In this document: in pieces, positions 26,676 to 34,404 of the stretch
Numbering within the stretch: the stretch's first letter is position 1
How the letters are laid out: each line of letters begins with the position of its first letter
Source of the DNA: Brucella pseudogrignonensis
GTDB taxonomy: Bacteria > Pseudomonadota > Alphaproteobacteria > Rhizobiales > Rhizobiaceae
Direction: 5' to 3'
DNA length: 64,000 bases
NCBI RefSeq assembly: GCF_002252525.1
Contig: NZ_NNRM01000012.1
Coordinates: forward strand, 37,501 to 101,500
Translations under genes and position numbers: made by a program
Notes under the pieces: generated by a model
What the model saw: only the letters and a program-made list of their open reading frames with translations
Databases searched by the model: none
Told to the model about the DNA's origin: nothing

Positions 26676-27248
26676 TCAGGCAAAACTTCTCAAAGTTACG
26701 CGAGAGGAATCGGCATCAGGACCATAATCGCCATCGCCTTCGATCTTCAAAATCTCTTGCAGACGCGTACGGGCGCGGCTCACACGGCTCTTAATTGTGC
26801 CAACAGCACATCCGCAAATCTCTGCCGCTTCCTCATAGGCAAAGCCAGATGCGCCAATCAGAATAATGGCTTCGCGCTGGTCATCCGGCAACTGTTCAAG
26901 AGCTGCCTTGAAATCCTGCAGATCAAGCGTGCCATATTGGGAAGGATGCACTGCAAGCTGTTCGCTGAAGATACCATCCGTGTCTTGCACTTCGCGACCA
27001 CGCTTACGCATCTGCGTGTAGAATTCATTGCGCAGAATTGTAAACAGCCAAGCCTTCATGTTGGTGCCCAACTCGAAAGAATCCTGCTTGGCCCAGGCTT
27101 TCATGATTGTGTCCTGAACGAGATCGTCGGCGCGGTCATGCTTACCGATCAACGATACTGCAAACGCGCGCAAGCTCGGCAAGGACGCGAGCAGTTCGCG
27201 CTTGAACTGCGCCAACTCCTCAGCCGACGGAACCAGTGTTCTGCTCAC
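26676..27248 (-). CDS. ecfG: General stress response ECF sigma factor EcfG
   Basis: The 190-residue ECF sigma factor has region 2 (about 20-85, LVQDTIMKAWAKQDSF and NMKAWLFTILRNEFYTQMRK) and region 4 (about 125-175, LEQLPDDQREAIILIGASG and CAVGTIKSRVSRARTRL), fitting the EcfG group that directs the alphaproteobacterial general stress response. The start is a GTG at 27248 with AGGAGA six bases upstream. This start overlaps the nepR coding end by 29 bases, coupling sigma and anti-sigma translation. PhyR is divergent. Confidence 0.92.
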   Translation of the reverse strand: MSRTLVPSAEELAQFKRELLASLPSLRAFAVSLIGKHDRADDLVQDTIMKAWAKQDSFELGTNMKAWLFTILRNEFYTQMRKRGREVQDTDGIFSEQLAVHPSQYGTLDLQDFKAALEQLPDDQREAIILIGASGFAYEEAAEICGCAVGTIKSRVSRARTRLQEILKIEGDGDYGPDADSSRVTLRSFA

Positions 27249-27447
27249 GCATACTCTCCTGTTCAACCTGATCGAGTTTTTCCAGCAAATCCAGAAAACG
27301 ATCCGGAATGGTCTCGTCCTGTATCGAAGTATAAAGCGCTTTTAGTTTGAGACCCACTTCGCAGTTCGGACCCAAAATGTCCTTCCGGACGCGCCCGTTA
27401 AGCCGTAACCCAGCCCCGTTCGCATGAAGGTTTTTCTTTTCAGTCAT
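27220..27447 (-). CDS. nepR: NepR anti-sigma factor
   Basis: The 75-residue protein matches NepR, which binds EcfG until phosphorylated PhyR removes it. The conserved core is LKALYTSIQDETIPDRFLDL (about 33-52), followed by LLEKLDQ. It precedes ecfG in an overlapping operon. An EcfG-like promoter (GGAAC, 16 bases, CATT) lies upstream on the minus strand at 27511-27535. Confidence 0.92.
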   Translation of the reverse strand: MTEKKNLHANGAGLRLNGRVRKDILGPNCEVGLKLKALYTSIQDETIPDRFLDLLEKLDQVEQESMREQNTGSVG

Positions 27448-27510
27448 CTCTAATTAAATCCAGGCATCAAGCCATGTTCCACTGTTACCAAGCCCCTGCT
27501 CGACAGCCTA

Positions 27511-27535
27511 AATGCACCCGATCTCAAAAAGTTCC
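27511..27535 (-). promoter_or_regulatory. EcfG-type promoter candidate for nepR-ecfG
   Basis: On the minus strand GGAAC (27535-27531) is followed by 16 bases and CATT (27514-27511), one mismatch from the GGAAC-N16/17-CGTT consensus. It would give positive autoregulation. Confidence 0.6.
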
Positions 27536-27555
27536 CTAATTTATCGCATCTGCAT

Positions 27556-27580
27556 GGAACTTTTTTAAATCCGTGGCGTT
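27556..27580 (+). promoter_or_regulatory. EcfG-type promoter for phyR
   Basis: GGAAC (27556-27560), 16 bases, CGTT (27577-27580) is an exact match to the general-stress promoter consensus and points toward phyR. Confidence 0.8.
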
Positions 27581-27684
27581 TTGAGTACCATAATGCCGCG
27601 CTCTATAACATTCTCCAGAAACTTTCGGGTTTCAGCGGTGTATGTAGAAAAACAAGAATTGCGGCAGTGAGGAGTCTCAGAATC

Positions 27685-28479
27685 ATGACGTTATCGACGC
27701 GTATTGCGCCGCACCTTCCCTATCTTCGCCGTTTTTCGCGCGCCCTCACCGGGTCGCAGGCTTCGGGTGATGCATATGTAGCAGCCACATTGGAAGCCCT
27801 GATCGCAGATATAAGCATTTTCCCGCAGGCCTCCGCGGACCGGATCGCGCTTTATCGACTTTTCTGCAATCTTTACAAAACGGCCTCTGTTCAAATTCCG
27901 GAACCTGCTTCCGAGTTTGCTTGGGAAAAACAGGCAGCGCGCAATCTCTCACATATTGCCCCCTTGCCGCGACAGGCATTTCTTCTCGTCGCAGTCGAAG
28001 GTTTCAACGATCGTGAAGCAGCCGAAATTCTCGAACTCGAAGATGGTGAGTTCGGGCGAATTCTTGCAGCAGCTTCCACCGAAATCTCGAAGCAGGTTGC
28101 AACCCGCATCATGATTATCGAAGACGAGCCGCTCATCGCCATGGATATCGAGCAGATGGTGGAGAGCCTCGGCCATGAGGTCGTGGGTATTGCACGCACC
28201 AAAGATGAAGCGCTTGAGCTTTATCGCAAAGAAAAGCCGCGCATGGTTCTCGCCGACATCCAGCTTGCCGACGGCAGTTCGGGTATCGATGCAGTCAACG
28301 AAATTTTGCAGGACGATACCGTTCCCGTGATCTTCATCACGGCCTTCCCCGAACGCCTCCTGACGGGAGAACGACCAGAGCCGACGTTCCTGGTGACGAA
28401 GCCATTTAACCCGGACATGGTCAAAGCGCTCATAAGCCAGGCTCTGTTCTTTGAGGAAGCTGCGCAGGTTGCTGCGTAA
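27685..28479 (+). CDS. phyR: General stress response anti-anti-sigma regulator PhyR
   Basis: The 264-residue protein joins an N-terminal sigma-like domain (about 1-130) to a C-terminal receiver domain (about 140-260). The receiver has acidic pocket residues in MIIEDEP, the phosphorylated aspartate D191 in MVLADIQLADG, and the conserved lysine in VTKPFNPD. When phosphorylated, PhyR binds NepR and frees EcfG. The ATG at 27685 has GAGGAG about nine bases upstream; the in-frame GTG at 27667 is less likely. Confidence 0.94.
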   Translation: MTLSTRIAPHLPYLRRFSRALTGSQASGDAYVAATLEALIADISIFPQASADRIALYRLFCNLYKTASVQIPEPASEFAWEKQAARNLSHIAPLPRQAFLLVAVEGFNDREAAEILELEDGEFGRILAAASTEISKQVATRIMIIEDEPLIAMDIEQMVESLGHEVVGIARTKDEALELYRKEKPRMVLADIQLADGSSGIDAVNEILQDDTVPVIFITAFPERLLTGERPEPTFLVTKPFNPDMVKALISQALFFEEAAQVAA

Positions 28480-28491
28480 AGTTTCTGCACA

Positions 28492-28507
28492 TAGAGCGAC
28501 CTTTGTG
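28492..28507 (+). repeat. Small family B remnant
   Basis: TAGAGCGACCTTTGTG matches one arm of the family B G/C-rich palindrome, but the partner arm is missing. It appears to be a decayed copy just after phyR. Confidence 0.4.
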
Positions 28508-28523
28508 CTGTAGCCGGTAAGTT

Positions 28524-28567
28524 AGCCCCCCTGTAAAGATCCGCTCTTTTCAGGGGGATTGGCTTTA
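28524..28567 (+). terminator. Terminator of phyR
   Basis: Nested stems AGCC/GGCT, CCCCTG/CAGGGG and AAAGA/TCTTT form one long hairpin ending in TTT. Confidence 0.6.
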
Positions 28568-28684
28568 AAGCGCATAGCGAAAGACCTGAATTCGCTTTCT
28601 CATAGCTGCGCACGAGGCAAATAACCATCCGTTTGAAAAAGCGTGATTTTTTTGGGGGCGGGACCTGTAAATTGTCTATTTCGA

Positions 28685-28710
28685 GGAACCAAAAGCATAG
28701 ATCGAACGTT
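28685..28710 (+). promoter_or_regulatory. EcfG-type promoter for the DUF1328 gene
   Basis: GGAAC (28685-28689), 17 bases, CGTT (28707-28710) matches the general-stress consensus exactly and lies 31 bases before the DUF1328 start codon. Confidence 0.8.
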
Positions 28711-28741
28711 TCTCTTTCAATCAGTGAAGAGGAGATTCAAA

Positions 28742-28906
28742 ATGCTTTATTACGCTCTCGTTTTTCTCGTCGTAGCTCTGGTAGCAGGTGCTCTGGGCTT
28801 CGGTGGTATCGCCGGTGCTTCAGCAGGTATCGCTCAGATTCTGTTCTTCGTATTCCTTGCCCTGTTGGTCGTATCTCTGATCGCATCGGCCATCCGCAAG
28901 GCGTAA
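28742..28906 (+). CDS. DUF1328 small membrane protein
   Basis: The 54-residue protein consists of two hydrophobic helices ([20 protein letters not shown] at the start and [16 protein letters not shown] toward the end), matching DUF1328. AAGAGGAG lies about eight bases upstream. The EcfG-type promoter in front makes it a likely member of the general stress regulon. The molecular function is unknown. Confidence 0.85.
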   Translation: MLYYALVFLVVALVAGALGFGGIAGASAGIAQILFFVFLALLVVSLIASAIRKA

Positions 28907-28967
28907 TAGACAGAAATCTGCTTACAGGCGGGGGGCGCTATATCGCCTTCCATAAGTCCAAAGAACC

Positions 28968-29003
28968 ATCGCGCCGTTGTATGGCCTCAAACAACGGCGC
29001 GAT
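28968..29003 (+). terminator. Hairpin after DUF1328
   Basis: ATCGCGCCGTTGT pairs exactly with ACAACGGCGCGAT. The following sequence is only moderately T-rich. Confidence 0.6.
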
Positions 29004-29155
29004 TATTGGTTTTCATAACAAATCAAAACCTTTGAGCACTATGACAGTCAGCATCCATCCTAACACAATGCCGAGTGTCGTTCATTTTTCCAGTACGAGC
29101 TTTTATAAATCACCAGTCAATTTTGATTCTAAAACGGGCGGCAGTTGAGGCATTC

Positions 29156-30163
29156 ATGGCAGCATCACACCAATCCCTCAAAGACACAGAGCCCGATGCT
29201 TCACGTTTGCGCGCACTGCTGAGAGCTGTCCGTAACAGCAATGTTTGCGTTCTGTATCAGACGCCCGACCTTTTCTATGCCTGGGGTGAAAATATTCCCT
29301 CCTACTGGCAGGAAAAATGGAGAGTTGGCGGTCAGGATTGCGATTTCATTTTCTCAACCTCTATGTCCCGGCTCGATCACGCCAAACGCACGGCGTTGGA
29401 AAGTGGAACCGCACAGAATGTCGAGCTCGCCATCAACGACGGCGACAAGCTGCGCTGGATAGAATTTCACATCGACTGCGATCGTGATTCTGAAGGCAAT
29501 GTGCTCGGTCTTGTTACGACCGCACTTGAGATCAGCGAAATGAAACGCCGTGAGCAGGTGTTGAAAACACTGCTCCGCGAAGTCAGTCACCGCTCCAAGA
29601 ATCTGCTCGCCATCGTGCAAAGCATTGCGAGCCAGACTGCTCGCTTCACCGATTCTGTTGATGATTTCCTTCTCAAGTTTCGCGGCCGCATACAGTCCCT
29701 CTCCTATTCACAGGACCTGGTGACGGATTCCAATTGGCACGGAGCGTTGTTTCTCGACCTCGTTCATTCGCAGATCGAGAAATATATCGACATCAATGAT
29801 GACCGCCTGACTGTCGAAAGTGATAATCCCTATCTCTTCCCGGGCGCGGCTTTGCATGTCGGCTTGGCGCTGCATGAACTGATTATCAATGCGACCTCTT
29901 TTGGCGGCCTCTCTATCCCTTACGGTCGCGTGGTGATTTCTGCAAAAATCCACCGCTCCGAAAAAGGCGATGAAGAACTCGTCATCCATTGGGAAGAAAC
30001 CAATCCGGCCATGCCAGAGGTTTATAATCATGACCCGCGCTTTGGCAGTGCAGTCCTGCAACGGATCGTGCCAGCAGCAGTCGGCGGCAAGGCAGATTAC
30101 CGCGTCGATGGCGCAGGTGCCGTCTATTCTCTGACAGTGCCAGCCGAACAGTTCGATTCCTGA
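29156..30163 (+). CDS. Cytosolic HWE/HisKA_2-type sensor histidine kinase
   Basis: The 335-residue protein has no membrane helix. It has a PAS-like N-terminal sensor (about 20-128), then a HisKA_2/HWE dimerisation domain with the phosphorylated histidine H145 in EVSHRSKNLLAIVQSIASQ, and an HATPase domain (about 215-330, LALHELIINATSFGGLS). The ATP-lid region looks divergent. Its position beside phyR suggests it feeds the general stress response. The ATG at 29156 is preferred over 29075 because the extra 27 residues do not look like a conserved N terminus. Confidence 0.83.
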   Translation: MAASHQSLKDTEPDASRLRALLRAVRNSNVCVLYQTPDLFYAWGENIPSYWQEKWRVGGQDCDFIFSTSMSRLDHAKRTALESGTAQNVELAINDGDKLRWIEFHIDCDRDSEGNVLGLVTTALEISEMKRREQVLKTLLREVSHRSKNLLAIVQSIASQTARFTDSVDDFLLKFRGRIQSLSYSQDLVTDSNWHGALFLDLVHSQIEKYIDINDDRLTVESDNPYLFPGAALHVGLALHELIINATSFGGLSIPYGRVVISAKIHRSEKGDEELVIHWEETNPAMPEVYNHDPRFGSAVLQRIVPAAVGGKADYRVDGAGAVYSLTVPAEQFDS

Positions 30164-30186
30164 GCTGCATATTTTAAACATCAATT

Positions 30187-30288
30187 ATACCAAGGCGGCT
30201 CAAGATGCTGACGTATCACGCCTGGAACAAGTTCAGTTGCCACTTGAGCTTGAACAAAACTCCATGAGTCATACTCGTGGAGTTTTTG
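30187..30288 (+). repeat. Family C repeat (about 102 bp), direct copy
   Basis: The element starts ATACCAAGGCGGCTCAAGAT and ends with the palindrome AAAACTCC...GGAGTTTT. A second copy of about 106 bp lies in inverted orientation at 63041-63146, with high identity over the full length. Confidence 0.75.
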
Positions 30289-30295
30289 CATTAAC

Positions 30296-30323
30296 GCGCA
30301 TCCCGGAAAGGGTGAAACGCGCT
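30296..30323 (+). repeat. Truncated family A repeat
   Basis: GCGCATCCCGGAAAGGGTGAAACGCGC is a collapsed version of family A (20-base core GCATCCCGGAAAGGGTGAAA). It sits between family C and family B elements, so three repeat types are stacked here. Confidence 0.45.
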
Positions 30324-30325
30324 CT

Positions 30326-30426
30326 ACAGCATAATTCCTTAAACTTGAATCAGTTTAAGGAATTATGCTGTAAATTTAGAGTGTTAGAGAGACCTTTATG
30401 CGCCCGAGAGGGCGCATGGCGCTCTA
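30326..30426 (+). repeat. Family B composite palindromic repeat, full copy (101 bp)
   Basis: It has the same two-palindrome structure as the copy at 26498. The A/T-rich palindrome is perfect here (ACAGCATAATTCCTTAAACT paired with its reverse complement). Confidence 0.8.
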
Positions 30427-30436
30427 AAGCTGGATA

Positions 30437-30600
30437 AAAGAGAAGCCGTTATGGTCCTCACCACAACGGCTTTTCTTTGAATATGCGGAACGCCAGCTGC
30501 ATAAACGGGGGCGTCTGCGCGGCATTCTCGCTGCCCACTTCATACGGGGAGATTGAAGCGGGCGATGAAGACCACTTGCGGGGCGGGTTGTGGTCTTCAT
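30437..30600. other. Two hairpins between the kinase gene and the Fur-family gene
   Basis: A terminator-like hairpin (GCCGTT 30445-30450 with AACGGC 30465-30470, then TTTTCTTT) points rightward. A second exact 11-bp stem, ATGAAGACCAC (30565-30575) with GTGGTCTTCAT (30590-30600), follows. No open frame with a good start is seen; a small transcript is possible. Confidence 0.45.
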
Positions 30601-30632
30601 ATGCAAAACGCCGATGAGCGATTTTAGTTCCG

Positions 30633-31058
30633 TTAGGATTTTATTTTTTTACAATAAAGTTCGAGACGGTGATGAACGATCTCATAACCGAGCGTGCGGG
30701 CGATTTCTTCCTGCAGTTTTTCGATCTTGTCGGAGCGAAATTCGACGACCTCGCCACTGTCCATATCGATGATATGGTCATGATGGGCGCCACTCGCCTG
30801 TTCAAAGCGCGACGGCCCGCCAGCAAAAGCATGACGATGAATTGCGCCGCGCTCTTCCAGCAGCTTCATTGTCCGATAGACGGTCGAAAGCGAAATGCTG
30901 GTATCGATCTCGACCGCGCGCCGAAAAATCTCAAGCGCATCCGGATGGTCTTCCGTTTCGGTCAAAATATTGAGAATGATGCGGCGTGGCCGTGTAATTC
31001 GGACCCCAGCCTGCCGTAGCTCATACTCATAATCGGGTTTTTTGTGCGATTCACTCAT
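30633..31058 (-). CDS. Fur-family metalloregulator (Fur/Mur-like)
   Basis: The 141-residue protein has the Fur winged helix ([20 protein letters not shown] and [16 protein letters not shown]) and the C-terminal metal/dimer domain with [16 protein letters not shown]. In Rhizobiales the Fur orthologue often acts as the manganese regulator Mur, while Irr is a separate, more divergent family member. This protein looks closer to Fur/Mur than to Irr, and I found no sequence basis to separate Fur from Mur. The ATG at 31058 gives the usual length. A palindrome lies 25 bases upstream of the start. Confidence 0.82.
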   Translation of the reverse strand: MSESHKKPDYEYELRQAGVRITRPRRIILNILTETEDHPDALEIFRRAVEIDTSISLSTVYRTMKLLEERGAIHRHAFAGGPSRFEQASGAHHDHIIDMDSGEVVEFRSDKIEKLQEEIARTLGYEIVHHRLELYCKKIKS

Positions 31059-31082
31059 AGCGCGATTATGCACCTCCCGAGC

Positions 31083-31108
31083 GCCAGTTGCAAATTTTCG
31101 CAACTGGC
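31083..31108. promoter_or_regulatory. Palindromic operator candidate upstream of the Fur-family gene
   Basis: GCCAGTTGC (31083-31091) and GCAACTGGC (31100-31108) are exact reverse complements around an A/T-rich centre. The inner TTGCAAATTTTCGCAA resembles Fur/Mur-type boxes. Autoregulation is inferred from position. Confidence 0.55.
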
Positions 31109-31172
31109 ATTGGAACATCTCCCCAGACCATTTATCGATCACGCCTGCTGAGGAACCCTTTTCATCGTGTAA

Positions 31173-31430
31173 TCACAGATAGACGAGGGGCGAAAGGCTC
31201 AGAACCAGCCCTAGGAAAGCAACAGAGCTGCGCCAGTAAAACAGGCCCCAAAGACCAAAAAGGATCCCTACCGGCGCCGTATAAACACAGAAAATGACGA
31301 GGTAGCCGTCGCTACCCACGCCGAAGAAGACGATGTAATAGAAAATGAATGCCGTCACGGCCCCAAAAATCAGGGATATGATCGCCGAGAAGCACCAATT
31401 CCGCTTTCTGACAGATTTCGATTGGTTCAT
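31173..31430 (-). CDS. Small membrane protein (unknown)
   Basis: This 85-residue reading frame has a basic start (MNQSKSVRKRNW) followed by three hydrophobic stretches (about 14-35, 42-63 and 68-84). I do not recognise a family. It lies between the LprI-like gene and the Fur-family gene, both on the same strand. The base composition is less G/C-rich than the neighbours. Confidence 0.55.
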   Translation of the reverse strand: MNQSKSVRKRNWCFSAIISLIFGAVTAFIFYYIVFFGVGSDGYLVIFCVYTAPVGILFGLWGLFYWRSSVAFLGLVLSLSPLVYL

Positions 31431-31499
31431 GCCCGGCCAGTTCCTCGATTAAGTTCCTGAGCAGAACAAAATATAACGGCACGCCGGCAACATCAGCGG

Positions 31500-32171
31500 C
31501 TAAGGGGCACCCATCCGGAAGTACGTGCCAGCCGCAGTGCCAAAGCCACCTGATGTTGTCTCATCGCAGAACGGTGTCGGAACATTGAGCGTAGCCCCGT
31601 CGAGACGCAACACCAGAGGGCCACCATCACCTTTGAATTCAGCCTCACTGGCTGATTTCTGCTCAAGTGCACCACTGAAGCTGCATACCCAGGTGCCGTT
31701 TGCCTGATCGGCAACATCAAGGCTCACGGTGAGCTTTCCGGATTGGTCCTTCTCGACATTAATGACGCCCCAGGCATTGCTCCATTTGCCTTCAAGCGAA
31801 GTGTTGTCGACAACCGAAACCCAGTTCAGGAACTCTGCGCGCATCTCTGTCCGGTCATGCAAGCCGGTCAGTCTGTTGTCCAGATTGGACAGATTGCTTT
31901 CAAATGCTTCAGACCGGGTCTTGATAAAGGCGGCCTGATCGTTGCGAAGCGCTGTCTTCAAGGCCGGGCTGGATCTTTCAAGCAGTGCAGAATAGGCCAG
32001 CGACATCGCGCGATCCGCTTCGGCAATATCCGGCTTGGAGCAAATTGCTTTTTCCGTTGCGCTCGAAGCTTTACCACAGTCGAACCCGGCCTGAGCCAGT
32101 GCCGGAACCTGCAAGGGTGCGTAAATTCCCAAAGCGGCGCTTAAGATAAAGGCGTATTTCGTAAGACGCAT
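31500..32171 (-). CDS. Secreted LprI-like (DUF1311) protein
   Basis: The 223-residue protein has a signal peptide (about 1-27, ending ALAQA) and an LprI-type N-terminal domain with two cysteines (FDCGKASSATEKAICSKPDI) followed by the ADRAMSLAYSALLE helix. LprI relatives include lysozyme inhibitors, although many DUF1311 proteins have no proven inhibitor role. The C-terminal half (about 125-223) is beta-rich with two more cysteines and is not recognised. The start has GAGAG upstream. Confidence 0.75.
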   Translation of the reverse strand: MRLTKYAFILSAALGIYAPLQVPALAQAGFDCGKASSATEKAICSKPDIAEADRAMSLAYSALLERSSPALKTALRNDQAAFIKTRSEAFESNLSNLDNRLTGLHDRTEMRAEFLNWVSVVDNTSLEGKWSNAWGVINVEKDQSGKLTVSLDVADQANGTWVCSFSGALEQKSASEAEFKGDGGPLVLRLDGATLNVPTPFCDETTSGGFGTAAGTYFRMGAP

Positions 32172-32392
32172 TTTTTCACTCTCAGTATTCTAGCGGTTCG
32201 ACTTGTGTCGGCCTGTCTTTAATCGGGAGTAGATTTGTCGCAAACATTATCAGTTACTTATTTCATTAAGCGACGTTGAGATGGAATGCTAGAGACATCA
32301 GGCATCTCAAAAAGTGCGCGTGCATGTTTGCCACAAATTGACGTCATATCAATTTGCAAGTCGATCGATTTGATTGAAGTTGTTGAAATGAT

Positions 32393-32467
32393 TGGTACGC
32401 CCAAGGGGAATCGAACCCCTGTTTGCGCCGTGAGAGGGCGCCGTCCTAACCGCTAGACGATGGGCGC
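32393..32467 (-). tRNA. tRNA-Glu (anticodon CTC)
   Basis: The minus strand folds as a complete cloverleaf. The acceptor is GCGCCCA with TGGGCGT (a G-U pair at the first position), and the anticodon arm is GCGCC-CTCTCAC-GGCGC with anticodon CTC. The T arm is AGGGG-TTCGATT-CCCCT, and the CCA end is encoded. Confidence 0.96.
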
Positions 32468-32485
32468 GGAGCAAAAGCTACTGCC

Positions 32486-32514
32486 GATATAAGCCTGAAA
32501 AGGCCCGAGTGCAA
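32486..32514 (-). promoter_or_regulatory. Sigma70-like promoter for tRNA-Glu
   Basis: On the minus strand TTGCAC (32514-32509) is followed by 17 bases and TATATC (32491-32486), about 19 bases before the mature tRNA 5' end. Confidence 0.55.
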
Positions 32515-32540
32515 TCAAGAGCACAATAATATGCTAAAAT

Positions 32541-32566
32541 TGAAAAAGGCGGCATCGCTGCCGCCC
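32541..32566 (-). terminator. Terminator of the small membrane protein gene at 32580
   Basis: On the minus strand GGCGGCA-GCGA-TGCCGCC is followed by TTTTTC. Confidence 0.8.
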
Positions 32567-32579
32567 TCAATCTCATCGA

Positions 32580-33062
32580 TTACTCGACATTGCCGAGTTT
32601 AATACGGCCAACGATGCGAGATTCGCGATAGTCGTAAACGATAATTTCCGTGCCGCCATCCGGCAGCAATGTTTCCAGCGAAAGCTGCTGACCAGAAAGG
32701 CTCTGTGACAACAGGCGTGTGCCCGGTGCAAGTTCGATCTGCGATTCGATCAACTTGACTGGTTCCGGCTGAGGGGGTGCAATTGCAGCCTGTCCTGGAA
32801 TGTCGGAACGGGCAGCTTCGGTCTCTGTTGCGTCCGGAGCACGATTGATCTTGTAGACAACTGCGACAAGCACAGCCATAAGACCAATCAACATAACACC
32901 GATGGAAACCGCAAGCAGACGGATCATCTTGCGACGGACTTTCTCCATCGCTGGATCAAGCGGGGGTTCCGGCTGTTGCTCTTCCGGATAATAGCCCTGC
33001 TGATAGTCCTGATATCCGGAATCCTGCTGATTCTGATATCGGGGATAGTGTGGATCCTGCAT
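32580..33062 (-). CDS. Single-helix membrane protein conserved beside rluD
   Basis: The 160-residue protein has a Gln/Tyr/Pro-rich cytoplasmic N terminus, one membrane helix (about 52-74, LLAVSIGVMLIGLMAVLVAVVY without the full context), and a beta-rich periplasmic C terminus (RLLSQSLSGQQLSLETLLPD). Similar small proteins lie divergent from rluD in other alphaproteobacteria; it may belong to DUF6476, but I am not certain. Its start is four bases from the rluD start if the first rluD ATG is used. Confidence 0.65.
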   Translation of the reverse strand: MQDPHYPRYQNQQDSGYQDYQQGYYPEEQQPEPPLDPAMEKVRRKMIRLLAVSIGVMLIGLMAVLVAVVYKINRAPDATETEAARSDIPGQAAIAPPQPEPVKLIESQIELAPGTRLLSQSLSGQQLSLETLLPDGGTEIIVYDYRESRIVGRIKLGNVE

Positions 33063-33065
33063 TAA

Positions 33066-34124
33066 ATGACTCCGGTTCATGCACCCGCGTGGGCGCGTGA
33101 TAACGAAGGGAAGAGACAATTGAAAGAACTAATTGCCGACCTCGATGCTGCAGGCAAAAGATTAGACCAGTGGCTGGCCGCAGCATTGGGGCCGGAACTC
33201 TCCCGCAGTCGCGTCCAGTCCCTGATTGCTGATGGCCATGTGACCATCGATGATGTCCCTGCCAGTGGTGCAAAGCAAAAGCTGCGCGAAGGTATGAAGA
33301 TTACCGTCGTGCTGCCAGAGCCTGAACCTGCCGACCCGCAAGGCGAAAACATCCCGTTGGATATTCTCTATGAAGACGATGATCTCATCGTCATCAACAA
33401 GCCCGCAGGCCTGGTTGTCCATCCGGGCAACGGCAACTGGACGGGAACGCTCGTCAATGCCCTCATATATCATTGTGGCGATAGCTTGTCCGGCATCGGA
33501 GGAATCCGTCGTCCGGGCATCGTTCACCGTCTCGACAAGGATACCAGTGGCGTCATGGTCGTTGCCAAGAACGACCATTCCCATCGGCATTTAAGCGAGC
33601 AGTTTGCCGATCATGGCCGTACCGGCGATCTGGAACGCGCCTATCTCGCGCTTGTCTGGGGCATGACCGAGCGTCCGCAGGGCTATATCGACGCCCATCT
33701 TGGCCGTTCGCATCGCGACCGCACCAAACAGGCAGTCGTCAACGAAGAACGTGAAGATGCGCGCCATGCCATCACACACTATTCGACGATTGAAAAATTT
33801 GCCCCGCAAGAAGATGCGACAGCCTTAGCCTCGCTCGTCGAATGCCGCCTTGAGACCGGACGCACCCACCAGATCCGCGTCCACATGGCTCATATCGGCC
33901 ATCCTCTCGTCGGCGACATGGATTATGGCAGCGCATACAAGACCAAGGCAAACAAGTTGCCTGAGCCCTTGAAAAACGCGGTTCAGGGTTTCCATCGTCA
34001 GGCGCTACATGCCTTTTTGCTGGCATTCGCCCATCCGACAACGGAAGAAATCATGCGTTTTGAAGCGGATGTACCCGAAGATATGGAGCAGCTTCTGGAA
34101 AATTTCCGCCAGCACTCTATATAA
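33066..34124 (+). CDS. rluD: RluD-type 23S rRNA pseudouridine synthase
   Basis: The protein is up to 352 residues. It has an N-terminal S4 RNA-binding domain (RLDQWLAAAL, SRSRVQSLIADGHVTIDD) and an RsuA/RluA catalytic domain with the active aspartate in IVHRLDKDTSGVMVVAK and the RTHQIRVHMAHIGHPLVGD motif. RluD modifies the helix 69 uridines of 23S rRNA. The ATG at 33066 lacks a ribosome binding site. An in-frame TTG at 33120 has GGGAAGAG upstream and gives a 334-residue protein; either could be the true start. Confidence 0.88.
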   Translation: MTPVHAPAWARDNEGKRQLKELIADLDAAGKRLDQWLAAALGPELSRSRVQSLIADGHVTIDDVPASGAKQKLREGMKITVVLPEPEPADPQGENIPLDILYEDDDLIVINKPAGLVVHPGNGNWTGTLVNALIYHCGDSLSGIGGIRRPGIVHRLDKDTSGVMVVAKNDHSHRHLSEQFADHGRTGDLERAYLALVWGMTERPQGYIDAHLGRSHRDRTKQAVVNEEREDARHAITHYSTIEKFAPQEDATALASLVECRLETGRTHQIRVHMAHIGHPLVGDMDYGSAYKTKANKLPEPLKNAVQGFHRQALHAFLLAFAHPTTEEIMRFEADVPEDMEQLLENFRQHSI

Positions 34125-34404
34125 TACTGATAAATCTAGCAGTTTCACACTGCATGAAACGACCTGTAAAAATTGCATTTTCAGGGCGGAAACACGGTAT
34201 CTTAAAAGGTTGCAGCCCATTTGGTGCAGCCCTTTAAGCTTGGGCAACTGTTCACATTCTAGTGACACATTGTTTCATGAGGTTAAGGATCGTGTTTTCG
34301 CCAAAATCATACCTATATATGTAAGCTCACGATGGAAGTGCAGGAGGCAGCCAGCGTGACAGGTTCGCCAAAAGGGAGCCTGAAATTATAAAGGAGGGTG
34401 CTCT

